A stretch of 64,000 bases of DNA from MD308 sp051888795 (GTDB lineage Bacteria; Bacillota; Clostridia; Lachnospirales; Lachnospiraceae): the NCBI GenBank assembly GCA_051888795.1, contig JBJFCD010000199.1, forward strand, positions 1-64,000, read 5' to 3'. The first letter of the stretch is position 1, and the number at the start of each line of letters is the position of its first letter. A model generated the notes under the pieces. The model made no database searches, was not told where the DNA came from, and was given only the letters and a program-made list of their open reading frames with translations. Below are positions 36,503 through 48,200 of the stretch, piece by piece. The position numbers and the translations under genes were made by a program.

Positions 36503-36540
36503 TCGAGGTGGATTTTGTCCACCTCGATCTTGATTTTATT
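36503..36540 (+). terminator. Repeated hairpin type A between two surface genes
   Basis: Stem TCGAGGTGGA / TCCACCTCGA, loop TTTTG, but the following tract is TCTTGATTTTATT rather than a pure T run. The promoter box found elsewhere is missing here, so the next gene may depend on read-through. Confidence 0.65.
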
Positions 36541-36562
36541 ATTTTGTGAAGAGGTGACAATA

Positions 36563-39500
36563 ATGCGGAAACAAAACAAATTGTGTGCATTGCTATTAAT
36601 AGTAGCGTTGATGGTTTCGTCGTTAACAACCTATGCATCTGAAACTACAGAAAGTTACATCAACGAAAATGAGGGAGAAAAAGTTGATGAAATTGAAGAA
36701 CCTGTTTTTACTGAGTCAGATGACGAAAATGTAATTTTGTCAGATGTAGAAGAGGTTCATTTGTCGGATAAGAAAATAGTAGAGTTTGGTTCTTATCCAA
36801 AATCAAAGGTGAATGATGCAGAAGTAATTAACGTTTTAAATTCTAAGACAGTAGATAGTGATGGGAATATCGAATATAATGGTGATATATATTTAAAGAT
36901 AGAAGATGGGGTATATTATGTATGGGAACCAATACAATGGTATGTAATAGACACACGTGGAGAAGAATCTACTTTATTATCAAAGAATCTAATTGATGGA
37001 CGGTCAATGGGAACAGGATTTTATGCTTCTTCATGGGAAGAATGTCCTATGCGTACTTGGCTCAATGAGGATTTTTATAGTATTGCCTTTTCAGATGAAG
37101 AAAAGAAAGGGATTCGAGCTGTTGACTTAGAAAATGACAGAGGAAATTCAACTACAGATAAAATATGGTTTTTGCAATATACAGATTATTCGAATAATAT
37201 GTACGGATTTTATGGAAACAGTGATAGAGTATGTGAATCTACGGATTACGCTAAATATAAAGGCAATTTTTATTATTTTACTCGCAGTACTTTTACTTTT
37301 GTAGTGAGTTTTTGGAGAGGTTATATAAGTGGAACAGGAGCATTGGTATCTCAATTGACAGGACAAGAATCATATGGGGTTAGACCAGCGGTATGTGTAG
37401 ATAACTCTGTATTGGATGGAAGTACAAAAGAAAAGGAACCAGAAAATGGAAATATCCTTTGTTTTACATCTCTTGTAAATAAGATAACTCGCAATGCAGA
37501 TGGTGATATAACGGTTCCTGTTGAAGTGTCTTTAACGGACGGTACAGAAGCTCCGGATAATTTGCAAATCATTGCGTATGTTAATCACGACAAAAAAAGT
37601 GAAAAACGTCTTAAAGTAAAAAATGGAGTGATACAGATTCCACTATATGCAGGAGAATGGAGTGAAGGGGATAATGAGCTCTCCTTCCAATGTACGGTTG
37701 AAGGGTATTCTGTAGAAGATAAAGATTCAACTGTGAATATACATACAAAAGAGTTATCGTATAAAGAAACTTTGGATATGGATTTATCATTTAAATTTGA
37801 TGGAAAACTTGCCAGTATCCTGGGGCTTGGTATAGGAGCCACAACTGGAACAGTCATGGAAATTGATAATGATGATGGCGATATTACATTATCTATGCAA
37901 AATACAGCGGAAGTAAATGGTAAGGCAACAACAGGCATTACTGTACAATCAGATGAATTAAAAGCTTTTAAGAGTGGAGTATCATCTACAAAGAATTTGT
38001 CTGGAACAAATACGACAACAATGACTATTGAAAATTTTGATCCGGATTTGAGCAAAGATGAGCAGATGGGGGCTATCGGATGTTTTATGTTAAAAGGAAT
38101 ATCTGACAAAATTGGTGATGTAACGTCTTCTGAATTAGACAAGCTTTACTATGATATGTATGGAACAAGAATTACAAGTTTGGAAACAGAAAAGGAAAGC
38201 CTCAAATTTACACTGGACGTAAACGAAAACTCAACTGCAAGCGGAAAGTTAGGGGATAGTTCATATAGTCTTACAACAGCGGGAGCGAAAATTACATTTT
38301 CTAACAGTATTAATAAAGATTTGTCATCAGGGAATGTTACATATGGTACATCAGCTGGACAGAAAGATGGAGGAATTTTAATAAAAGGAGATTGGCTTTT
38401 TGGAGTAGGGTCGGTTATTTACGAAAGCAGTAAAAATGCATCTTCCCATGAAATACAGGTTCAGACAAATGGTGGTGAAGTACAGGGAGTTTCAGTAAAA
38501 GGGGAAACAAATACATCTGATAAAATATCCGCAACTTCAGTCAAAACAACGAATAGTTCAAAAGTATCTTTTAAAGATGATGCAGCAAAATCAATCGTTA
38601 ATGATAGCGATGATCTTAAAAACCTTATTAATTTGAAAAAAAGACTTTTTTCGCAAACAGACATAAAGAATGCGTATAATTCTTTATGGGAATCTGATTA
38701 TATTGGAGAATACAAAAAAAACAAATCATATGAATCTGGTATTGAGTTATATGTAGATGGAGATGTCCCTAATACGAAAGGACAAGGTATTGAGTTATCA
38801 TATTCAGGAACAAAAAAATACGATTTTGAAGTAGGACAAGGAGTACTTTACAAAGGTAATTATTATGATGTAATTGACAATAGTGATAATTTTCCTGATG
38901 GAAAGACATGGAATCTCGGATATTCTGCACCGGCGATGTTAGCATTAGGAGTAGATGGATTGAGTGATTTTTTAAATGATGTTATTTTATATGAAATAGG
39001 AAAAGTATCAGATGGTGTTAAAAGTAATGCTGCTTCAGTTTGGGGAAATATAAAAAATGGATGGAATGCAACAATTGCATCGGTACAGTCACCACTATTG
39101 TCAACTAAATCATCAAAATCAATGAATGTACTTTCTGTAGATGAAGATTCTTTGGAAGAAAAAAATTCGGGAATGAATACAGTAACAATAGGAGATGCAT
39201 ATAGTGTAAGGATATATACCGATGAATCTCAAACTATTGAATTGACGACTGAAGAACTTTTGTCAAATGAGCCCATTTATTTATCATTGGAATATACAGA
39301 AGAAGATATTCAGAATCTTGGACTGACAGAGGAAGAAATGGATAAAATAGCCATTTTTTATTGGGATGTTGAAAAGAAATTGTATAGGCGTTTAAACGAT
39401 TCTGAAATTGACATAGATACTAAAAAGGTTACTGCCCGCGTAATTGGAAATGGAGAATATATATTGGCAGTTGATACAGATGAACCTATTGTTACATCTT

Positions 39501-40600
39501 TTGAAGTTTCTGATGAAACAGAAAATCCGATTATGTTGGCAAATGTTAGTGATTTCTCAGGAATTAGTGGATGTACATTATTTATTGATGATATTGAAAT
39601 GATTAATAATGAAAATTATAAGGAATATTATGACGAATCTCTTGGATTGATTGAATATAAAGTAAATGAACCTTTAGAAGAAGGGAAACATACGGCTTCT
39701 ATTTCGTTTATAGATTCAACTGGAAATGGCATGAGCAAGCCTGTAACAATTGAATGGACTGTAGATGTGGAGAAACCGGAAATTTCAGAAATAGAGATTC
39801 CCAATAGTATAGGTGATGAAGAAAAATTTACAATTTCTGTTAATGTTAATGATGATAATTTAAAACATGTGTATGTAAGAATTATGGATGATGCTGATTC
39901 TGCTATTTATGAAATGGAAAAAGGTGATGACGGATGGTATGTAATAATTAATAGTGGCAATCTAAATAAAAAAGTAGAAGTTGTAATTATTGCTGTAGAT
40001 GAAGCTGGAAATAAAACGGAAAGTAAACCAAAAGAAATAATAATTAATAAGAAAGATGATAAAACTTCTAATAGTGTAAAATTAACGAAAATTAAGCTTT
40101 CTGGTCTTTCGAAACAAATTGCAGCAGGCAAAAAAATTAAACTGACGGCAAGTGTTCTTCCGTCTAACGCAACAAATAAAGCTATAACATGGAAATCCAG
40201 TAATACGAAGGTTGCTACAGTTACTCAGTCAGGTGTTGTTACGATGAAGAAAGGATCCGGCGGCAAATCGGTTACGATCACAGCAACGGCAAAAGATGGA
40301 AGTGGTGTAAAAGCAACTTACAAGATTAAATCCATGAAAGGAGTTGTAAAAAAGGTTTCCATTTCCGGAAGCAAGTCTGTAAAAGCAGGAAAATCATTGA
40401 AATTAAAGGCGAAAGTGACAGCTACAAAGAGTGCGAATAAGAAACTGAAGTGGACAAGTAGCAATACAAAGTATGCTAAGGTAAGCAATTCCGGAAAAGT
40501 GACAACATATAAGGCGGGAAAAGGAAAGAAAGTTAAGATTACTGCAATGGCGACGGATGGAAGCGGAAAGAAAAAGACTGTGACGATTAAGATTAAATAA
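36563..40600 (+). CDS. Secreted DUF6273/Big_2 surface protein (1345 aa)
   Basis: Signal peptide MRKQNKLCALLLIVALMVSS with cleavage near TYASE. Residues about 70-280 match the DUF6273 fold (VEFGSYPKSK, WLNEDFYSIAF, YGVRPAVCVD), a sulfatase-modifying-factor-like surface domain of gut Firmicutes. A long beta-rich middle follows, with an Ig-like unit near 1000-1180 (NVNDDNLKHVYVRIMDDAD). Two C-terminal Big_2 domains end the protein; their last 411 nt are identical to those of the 42210 giant. The start at 36563 has GAGGTGA upstream. No sortase signal. Function unknown, probably adhesion or binding. Confidence 0.83.
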   Translation: MRKQNKLCALLLIVALMVSSLTTYASETTESYINENEGEKVDEIEEPVFTESDDENVILSDVEEVHLSDKKIVEFGSYPKSKVNDAEVINVLNSKTVDSDGNIEYNGDIYLKIEDGVYYVWEPIQWYVIDTRGEESTLLSKNLIDGRSMGTGFYASSWEECPMRTWLNEDFYSIAFSDEEKKGIRAVDLENDRGNSTTDKIWFLQYTDYSNNMYGFYGNSDRVCESTDYAKYKGNFYYFTRSTFTFVVSFWRGYISGTGALVSQLTGQESYGVRPAVCVDNSVLDGSTKEKEPENGNILCFTSLVNKITRNADGDITVPVEVSLTDGTEAPDNLQIIAYVNHDKKSEKRLKVKNGVIQIPLYAGEWSEGDNELSFQCTVEGYSVEDKDSTVNIHTKELSYKETLDMDLSFKFDGKLASILGLGIGATTGTVMEIDNDDGDITLSMQNTAEVNGKATTGITVQSDELKAFKSGVSSTKNLSGTNTTTMTIENFDPDLSKDEQMGAIGCFMLKGISDKIGDVTSSELDKLYYDMYGTRITSLETEKESLKFTLDVNENSTASGKLGDSSYSLTTAGAKITFSNSINKDLSSGNVTYGTSAGQKDGGILIKGDWLFGVGSVIYESSKNASSHEIQVQTNGGEVQGVSVKGETNTSDKISATSVKTTNSSKVSFKDDAAKSIVNDSDDLKNLINLKKRLFSQTDIKNAYNSLWESDYIGEYKKNKSYESGIELYVDGDVPNTKGQGIELSYSGTKKYDFEVGQGVLYKGNYYDVIDNSDNFPDGKTWNLGYSAPAMLALGVDGLSDFLNDVILYEIGKVSDGVKSNAASVWGNIKNGWNATIASVQSPLLSTKSSKSMNVLSVDEDSLEEKNSGMNTVTIGDAYSVRIYTDESQTIELTTEELLSNEPIYLSLEYTEEDIQNLGLTEEEMDKIAIFYWDVEKKLYRRLNDSEIDIDTKKVTARVIGNGEYILAVDTDEPIVTSFEVSDETENPIMLANVSDFSGISGCTLFIDDIEMINNENYKEYYDESLGLIEYKVNEPLEEGKHTASISFIDSTGNGMSKPVTIEWTVDVEKPEISEIEIPNSIGDEEKFTISVNVNDDNLKHVYVRIMDDADSAIYEMEKGDDGWYVIINSGNLNKKVEVVIIAVDEAGNKTESKPKEIIINKKDDKTSNSVKLTKIKLSGLSKQIAAGKKIKLTASVLPSNATNKAITWKSSNTKVATVTQSGVVTMKKGSGGKSVTITATAKDGSGVKATYKIKSMKGVVKKVSISGSKSVKAGKSLKLKAKVTATKSANKKLKWTSSNTKYAKVSNSGKVTTYKAGKGKKVKITAMATDGSGKKKTVTIKIK
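40185..40595 (+). repeat. 411-nt duplicated Big_2 3' end, copy 1
   Basis: Base-for-base identical to 49852-50262, at the end of the other giant gene; upstream of the block the two genes stay similar but with scattered changes. Confidence 0.9.
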
Positions 40601-40618
40601 TTTCAAAAAAAAGAGGTG

Positions 40619-40652
40619 AAAAGGGTGTGCGTCGAAAGATGCATACCCTTTC
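40619..40652 (+). terminator. Terminator (repeated hairpin type B)
   Basis: Stem AAGGGTGTGC / GCATACCCTT with a 10-nt loop, then TTCT. A close relative lies at 50289-50322; both are followed by the CTCCTGTGCAAATTG box. Confidence 0.75.
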
Positions 40653-40659
40653 TAATCTC

Positions 40660-40731
40660 CTGTGCAAATTGTGGCAAAAATGAGGATAATTATGCTGTAA
40701 AAAAAATCAAAAGTAAATCATGTGGTACAAT
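40660..40731 (+). promoter_or_regulatory. Repeated upstream box and extended -10, copy 2
   Basis: The box starts at 40662 (GTGCAAATTGTGGCAAAAAT, one change from consensus). Extended -10 TGGTACAAT has TACAAT at 40726, again 64 nt after the box start, with no -35. It reads into the degenerate gene at 40763 and probably the 41313 lipoprotein gene. Confidence 0.65.
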
Positions 40732-40762
40732 GATTACAAAACTATTAAATGGGGTGGCAATT

Positions 40763-41279
40763 ATGTGTGGGAGAATTTATTCTAAAAGAAGAATGTTTTT
40801 AACTTTAATCATTATGGCATGATTAAATCCTATGATATTTACATAAATAAGAAAGTGTTTCTATCTATAATACCCAGCACGAGAGAGGACGATACATTTT
40901 CACCGAGAGCCGCAATTTATAGATATAAGGGAAAAAAGCGTGTTCTTTGGGAGGCATTACCTTTAATTTGATTTACAAATATAGTAAAGGTAAATCAGTA
41001 CAAAATGCGACAAAGATATTCTATAGTAGCTGGTCAGGACAATATGGTTTGCCTGCTAATCGTTCGATGACAGTTTATAATTCACCAAATTCTGGTAAAA
41101 AGGTTAAAACAGTGGTAAAAGGGCAGATGATTACAATTGATAAATTATATATTAATTCAAAGTGTACAGTCATTTATTTGCATGTGAAATTGCAAAGTGG
41201 GAAGACAGGCTGGGAAAAAGGATTGAAAGATACTTTTACTGAAAATAAAATGTTTCAAGAAGTTGAGTATGCCAGATAA
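40763..41279 (+). pseudogene. Frameshifted small secreted SH3-like protein gene
   Basis: From ATG 40763 (GGGGTGG upstream) the frame encodes a basic, hydrophobic start (KRRMFLTLIIMA) and stops at 40822. The next frame then stays open from 40819 through IKSYDIYINKKVFLSI to KKRVLWEALPLI with a stop near 40970, and a third frame continues (GGITFNLIYKYSKGKSVQN) to the stop at 41279 with an SH3b-like end (MTVYNSPNSGKKVKTVVKGQ; LQSGKTGWEKG). Two frameshifts in one gene-sized region suggest a decaying secreted protein; sequencing error is the alternative. The last part (40947-41279) could be read as a 110-residue ORF, but it lacks a good ribosome site. Confidence 0.5.
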
Positions 41280-41312
41280 ATACTAATATGAAAAAAACAA
41301 GGAGGATACAAA

Positions 41313-41996
41313 ATGAAGTTAAAAAGGATGTTGCCATTTTTTATTCTGATTGGGAGTCTGCTTCTGATAAGCTGTTCAAGTGATTCTGCTTTAAAAGAAA
41401 ACTCATCAGAAGAGCAACAAAACATTGAACAAACTGAAGAATCTAATGAGAATGAAGTTGAGACTGATACGGAAGAAGAGGCTGAGAATACAGAAGATAA
41501 TAACAATGTTGAGAATCAGGGAAATGATACCGAAAAGAATCAGGAATCTTCTATGTCTGAATTTGACAAAAAGATAGAAGAAATACGTCAGAATTATGAT
41601 GAAATAAAAAATAATCTTTCAAAAATGCAAAAATTTGATGCGGGAGAAGTTGTGCAATATTTGCAAAACGATAAGATTAGAAAGATAGTTGCACCTCCGG
41701 GGACATATGATCAGATGGATGGTTATGGTGATCTTGAAGATTATACAGCAGAGTATTATTATACGAAAGATGAAAGACCTGTGTTTGTATTTGTATATAA
41801 TAAAAAAGAACAATATCGATTTTATATACAGGTAAGCGAAGAAACTATGTCAAAATGTATTCGGTATATTGATGAAAACGGTGTTGTTCATGATTATCCG
41901 GAAGGTAAGGCTGTAGATGAGATTGAGGAAATTTCAAAAGTAGGCGGATTCTTTATGCTGGCGTATCAGGAATTACACTGGGCAGGACGATTATAG
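41313..41996 (+). CDS. Lipoprotein with Glu/Asn-rich linker (227 aa)
   Basis: Signal peptide ending in lipobox LLISC (Cys at residue 21). Residues about 25-80 are a low-complexity Glu/Asn/Thr linker (EENTEDNNNVENQGN-like). Residues about 85-227 form a globular domain (AEYYYTKDERPVFVFVYNKK, CIRYIDENGVVHDYPEGK) that resembles the C-terminal half of the 50429 Big_2 protein (VEYYYDKNEKLVFAYAYKK, CYRYIESDGTVKTYKNGK). The domain is unknown to me. AAGGAGG precedes the ATG. It may share the promoter at 40726. Confidence 0.8.
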   Translation: MKLKRMLPFFILIGSLLLISCSSDSALKENSSEEQQNIEQTEESNENEVETDTEEEAENTEDNNNVENQGNDTEKNQESSMSEFDKKIEEIRQNYDEIKNNLSKMQKFDAGEVVQYLQNDKIRKIVAPPGTYDQMDGYGDLEDYTAEYYYTKDERPVFVFVYNKKEQYRFYIQVSEETMSKCIRYIDENGVVHDYPEGKAVDEIEEISKVGGFFMLAYQELHWAGRL

Positions 41997-42055
41997 TAGA
42001 GGTTCTTGATCAAAAAGAAGAGGGAGCACAAAAAGGCTAAAATAGGTTGATTTTT

Positions 42056-42085
42056 TCGAGGTGGATTTTGTCCACCTCATTTTTT
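42056..42085 (+). terminator. Terminator (repeated hairpin type A)
   Basis: Stem GAGGTGGA / TCCACCTC, loop TTTTG, then six T; same hairpin as at 33695 and 36503. Confidence 0.88.
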
Positions 42086-42090
42086 CTCTC

Positions 42091-42162
42091 CTGTGCAAAT
42101 TGTGACAAAAATCATGTCGATTTTGAAACAGGCAGCAGTATGAGAGGGATATATGGTAAAAT
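42091..42162 (+). promoter_or_regulatory. Repeated upstream box and extended -10, copy 3
   Basis: The box starts at 42093 (GTGCAAATTGTGACAAAAAT). Extended -10 TGGTAAAAT has TAAAAT at 42157, 64 nt from the box start; no -35. It drives the 2685-residue surface protein. Confidence 0.7.
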
Positions 42163-42209
42163 TGAGATAAATTTATAGAACGGGAAAAGTCGATGGGAGG
42201 AGAAAAGTG

Positions 42210-45200
42210 ATGAAAAAGAAAAGATATATTGCCATAGTATTGACAATGGTTATGCTCGTTCTTTCTACAAGTGAAAGTATGATTACTTTTGCAGAGACGA
42301 ATGAAACAACAGGAGAAATTGAAAGTGTAGATGAGTCAGATTCCGTCACTGCAAAAGAGTACGAAAAAATGCTTGAACAAAAAAAGGAAGAAGAGGAGAA
42401 AAAAGAAGAACAAAAAGTTGCAGATGTATTACAGGAAAGCTCTGCAGATGGTATCAAAACGATAGCAGAAATAAGCGACTATTTTATATACAGAGGGGAA
42501 GGCTTTGTTGAAGATAGTGAAATTACCGAGAAAAGCAAAAAATTCGGTAATATAGAAAAATATTATGATTCTGTTGAAAAGGTTATTGAATATCTGTCTA
42601 AAAAGTTTATTAGTCAGAAAACTTCAATAGAATTTGGATATCAGTCAAAGGAAATTGATTATAAAAAAGAATTAGAATCAATCATTGGTGCTTCGTGTGA
42701 AGAAATTCAAGAAGACAGATATCCGCAGGAAATTAGTTGTTACTTACAAGGAGAGTACGATAAACAATCAGGAGCTTATAAATACCATGTGATTTTAGAA
42801 ACGCAGTATCAATTGGAGAGTGTAGCGGAGGAAAATGCTTTAGATCAGAAATCTCAGGATGATAGTGTGACTGAAGAATCAAATCAGATGAAATCACTAA
42901 TGACCTTGTCAGAAGAAGAACCGATTAATGAATCATCGGAAAAAGATACATCGGATGAAACTGATACAACTGAAGAGCCAGAGGAAGTTACCTGGAAGTT
43001 TGATTCAGAAAGTAGTACATTGACAATTTCCGGTTCTGGAACAATGGAAAATTATGAGAATGCTTCAAGTGTACCATGGTATGATGATCGCGAGAACGTG
43101 AAGAATGTTGTAATTGCAGATACTGTAACGGGAATAGGTGATTATTCATTTAGTGGTTGCAGTAACTTAGTAAGCGCTGATATTCCTGATTCCGTGATTA
43201 GTTTGGGGAAAAATGCATTTTATGGCTGCACATCTTTAGCAAGTGTACAGCTTCCGGATAGTATAGAGTCAATAGGATTTCAGGCGTTTGCATCATGTAC
43301 ATCTTTAGGGGAGATTAATATCCCATTAAACTGGAAAGAGTGCCCTTCTACAGATGGAAGTACAAGTGATATAGAACATCGCGGACGAATCTTTATAGGA
43401 TGTGAATCTTTGGTGGAAATTACAGTTCCGGAAGGAATGACAGTAATACCATCGTATGGATTTAACGGAAGTGACTATCTGGAAACAATAAATTTGCCGA
43501 ATACACTGACCGAGATAAAAAATCATGCATTTTTTGGTTGTAAAAAAATAAAAATAATGGAAATACCGGAAAGTGTGGCAGGGGTAATCGGGAAATCGGC
43601 ATTTTGCCAATGTACATCAATAGAGCAGATGGAACTTTCGGAGGGGATTACTGAACTGCAGTCATTTGCATTTGACGGATGCGTAGCTTTAAAAAAGGTG
43701 GTCTTGCCTGATAGTATAGAAAAAATAGGATATAAAGCGTTTATTGGATGTAAGTCCTTAACAGATATCAATATTCCACTTAGCTGGAATGAATGTCCAT
43801 CTTGGGACGGAAGTACCATAGATACAGATCATTGTGGACTGATCTTCCAAGGATGCGAAGCACTTGTAGAAATTACTATTCCGGAAGGAATGACAGCAAT
43901 ACCGTCATTTGGATTTAACGGAAGTGACTATTTGGAAACAGTAAATTTACCGGATACACTGACCGAGATAAAAAATCATACGTTTTTTAACTGCAAAAAA
44001 TTAAAAAACATAGAAATTCCAGAAAGTGTAGAAGGAGTTATTGGAAAATCAGCATTTTGTTATTGTAGTTCATTAGAGGGAATCGTGCTCCCATCAGGAA
44101 TTGCGGAACTACAGCTGTATGCATTTAATGAATGTACAGCATTGGAAAAAGTAATCTTACCGGACAGTATAAAGAAAATAGGATATCGGACTTTTTATGG
44201 GTGTAAAGTTTTATCAGATATCAATATTCCACTTAACTGGAATGAATGTCCATCTTGGGAGGAAAGTACCATAGATACAGATCATTGTGGACAGATTTTT
44301 AAAGGGTGTACTGCTTTGACAGAGATTACCATTCCGGAAGGAATGACAGCAATACCGTCATTTGGATTTAACGGGAGTGACTATTTGGAAACAGTAAATT
44401 TACCGGATACACTGACCGAAATAAAAAATCATACATTTTTTGGTTGTAAAAAACTAAAAAATGTGGAGATACCCAAAAATGTAACAGGAGTAATCGGAAA
44501 ATCGGCTTTTAACCAATGTGCGTCAATAGAACAGATAGAATTGCCGGAAGGGATTACAGGGCTTCAAGGGTATGCGTTTTACTATTGTACGTCACTGAAT
44601 AATATTATATTGTCTGAAGAACTGAAATCAGTCGGTGATTATGCATTTTATTATTGTACAGGACTCAAGACAATTGACTTGAAAAATATAGAGCAATTAG
44701 GGGAATACACTTTTTCAAAATCAGGATTAACCTCCATAACAATTGAGAATATTACAAATTTGGGGTTTCGTTCATTTGAAAATTGTAAGTCATTAGATGA
44801 AATATTTTTCAATGCTACGTCTTATCAGCTTACATATAATACTGGTGGTTATAGTACATTTACCGGTTGTGGTTCCGGCGTTGGGAAAATGAAGGTGACG
44901 ATAGGTCCTGAAGCTACTTATATAAGTGCTTTGTTTACAGGTTGTAGCAATCTTACGGATATTGTAATGCCGGATAATGTGACTAAAATAGGAGTATATG
45001 CTTTTTATAATTGTAAAAATCTGAAAGATGTAACTATGCCTAAACAGCTTACAGCGATTGGTACAAAGGCATTTTATAATTGTAGTGCGCTGGATAAGAT
45101 TGAGATAAATTCGGATATAACAGTTTCCTCAGACGCGTTCACTGGAGCACAGATGAATGAGCTGGCATTGGGAGAAAATGTTATGTCTCTGGAAAGTGCA

Positions 45201-48200
45201 TTTTACCAGAAAATTCCAATTGGAAATTTTGAAGTGAATGAAGGGAATACTTCTTATACCAGTGACAAAGGGGTGCTGTATGATAAAGGTAAGCAGATTC
45301 TATTATGTTTCCCAAATAAATCCGATATAACAAAATGCAGTATTCCGGAAAGTGTCACACAAATTACAGATTATGCTTTTTATAATAATTCAGTATTAGA
45401 AGAAGTAGAATTTTTGGAAGACGCTGAAACGGATGTAGTAACGATGGAAGTTTCAGAGGGACTAAATATTGGTAAATATGCTTTTTCAGGGTGTAATTCA
45501 ATCGCACAAGTGACAATGCCTGCATCACTGAATAGTATGGGAGATTATGCACTGGCAGATTGTTCTTCACTGGAAGCAGTTCACTTTAAAGGAAATGCAC
45601 CTCAAATGTCAAGCAATGTTTTCCAAAATGATTATACAGCATTAGGATACCGCGACGGAACAGATGGATGGACAGAGGAAACATTCAAGAGTGATATGGC
45701 AAAGAAGGGTATAGTTATTATCAATGAGGACGAAAAATATGACAGAGTCTGTGTTCTTTTGCTTGATCATTCATGGAGTATGGATGGGGATCCGTTGAAA
45801 AACATGAAAGAAGCTGCTACAGCATTTTGCAATAATATTTTAAATAAAATGAAATATAAAACAGCTCTTTGTATAGTACCGTTTTGCGGAACCAGTAAAG
45901 CATTTGGGTTTTCTTCAGATAAGAATGATATAAAGAGTTATATCAATAATATTGAGTGTGACAACAGCACAAATATATATGATGCTGCATTATCTGCAAA
46001 CAGATTCCTTAAGATGGTAAATGCAGATGAAAAAAATATCATGCTTATGACCGATGGTATCCCTATTACCGGTTCAGTGTCCAATGATGGTCCATATACA
46101 AGTAGCGATATAGCTACATATTATAAATATGCGAATGCAGTTTATAATTTGGTGAAAAGTTTTAGTGCAGGCTATAGGATTTTTACAGTAGGATTTTTCT
46201 CAGAATTAAGTGAGAGCGAACAAAAATTTGCAAAAAAATTTTTGGAAGATTTGAGCACGCATGGATATTATGATGCAACAGAAATAGAAGATATTACAAC
46301 AAAATTCGAGGAAATTGCTGCCGGAATTAATGGCGATACGTATCTGAATATGAAAGAAGATGAGTGCGCCTTCTATTTTTATGATGCAGAGACCGGCGAA
46401 AGCTTATCTAACGTAAGCTTTATGTATGGGCTCGAAAGATATGAGTCGGATAAAGAAGGATTTGCTAAGATATCAGTGTCTCTTTTTGAGAGAACAGCAA
46501 AGACATTAAGTTTTACAAAAACAGGATATAATACAGAGAAAGAATCAATTGTTTTAAAACAGGGAGAAGTCTATCCGATCGGGTTGACAAAAGAAGCTGA
46601 GGTTCCTACTGTTTATCGGTGTGACCTGCAATATGAAGGAGACACTTCCTATATTGATATTGTGAAAAATGAAGTATCTTTGTACTATGATGATAAGGAT
46701 GTTTTTTCGCTTACTGTGACTGCAGGGTATAAAGGTGGAGAAATAAAAAGTTATGCGATTAAGCAAGCTGGAAAAATATTGAAAAGCAATAATACGGGAT
46801 GCTTTGAAAAATTGACGGCGTCTGATTTTAAATCTGGGGATAATAATATTGTAATAGAGGTAGAAGGTGAAAAAGGAGATAAATATTCCTATAGTACAAA
46901 ATTGTCTGTATACGGTGAAAGTGAAGAAGTACAGGAAAAAATAGATTTAGGAAAAGGACTATCCTGTACAGTCCCGATAAATTTCCCAATTGTAGGGGGC
47001 GTAAAAATTGATTTGGATTATTTAGTAGATCTGCCTATACAGTTTAGTGTAGAAGGAAAGAAAGTAAAAATAGTTGTTAATGTCGGAACTGTTTCAACAA
47101 ATGAAAAAAACAATTCTAAAGGTATATTCGACAAGGATTCGTGGAATATGCTTAAAACATTAGCCGAGAATAAAAAGGATATCTCCAGATTCAGCTCTTG
47201 GTTAAATACAAACAGTTATGGATGGAATGCCAGATACATGAAACAGATGCAGGCAAAAGTAGGACCAGGATCGCTGAAAATGGATGTATACGGATATCTG
47301 GAAGGAGAACTGTCTGACTCGGGACAACTAAAGGATATTGAAAACATAAAAGGTGCGATTGTTATCAAATGTACGGCAAAAGCTGAGACGGAGAATCAGA
47401 TCTTACTTTCACCTCCAATTATTATAAAAGTAGGAATTAAAGGTGGTGTAGAGGGAGACTGGGGAGTTAGTATGTCAAAAATATCTACTCTTGGTGATCT
47501 TAAATTAACAGGAAAAGTTACTCTTTCTGTTTCGGTATCTGCAGGTGTGGGAATTGGATATGCCAAAATAATGAGTTTGACAGGGAATGGAGAGGGAACC
47601 CTTAGCTATTCACGACAGTTTGATCAAGGCTATAATAAAGCTGAGCTAAAAGGGAAATTGTATCTTACAGCAAATATTCTGGGATTTACAACGGATGTGT
47701 CGCCTCAATTCCTCCAAGGGGGACCATGGACGATATATGAGGAATATGATAATGAAGTAAAGCAAAGTAAAAATGTTGAGACAAAGGGAAACAACGTAAA
47801 TCCACTTAATATTATAATGGATGAAAATGAATATGAAGTTGCAGAACGGACGTATTTGGAGACGCAATCAGAATGGAATAAAGGAGTAGCAGTTAATAAG
47901 GAAATGGCATCATTATCTGTAGATGATAAAGAAAGTGGTATGACCATACTTCAGTCATCTGTTTATGATGATCCTCAGATGAGACTGGTGCAGACAGATG
48001 ATGTTACGATGATGGTATTTTTGTCAGATGATGCAGATCGGGATGCTGTGGACCGTACAAAACTGGTATATTCCATATATGATGAAGAATCTGACACATG
48101 GTCCACTCCTGAAGCAGTGTGGGATGATGGTACTGGAGATTATATGCCGGAAATTGAAACAGATGGGTCAAATATTTGGATTGCCTGGATGAATGCAAAT

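Noticed and set aside
36072..38142. Long minus-strand open frames within the Big_2/DUF6273 genes (for example 37585-38142)
   Set aside because: They are antisense shadows of biased codons in real secreted proteins, with low-complexity Ser/Pro/Phe content and no ribosome sites.
40616..40822. 68-residue open frame across the 40.6-kb intergenic region
   Set aside because: It reads through the type B terminator hairpin and the promoter box; only its last 20 codons (from ATG 40763) follow a ribosome site, so it is not a gene as a whole.
43313..44671. CRISPR-like or satellite array
   Set aside because: The 453-bp periodicity is in frame and encodes LRR units; there are no short palindromic repeats or spacers. 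No CRISPR array was seen anywhere in the window.
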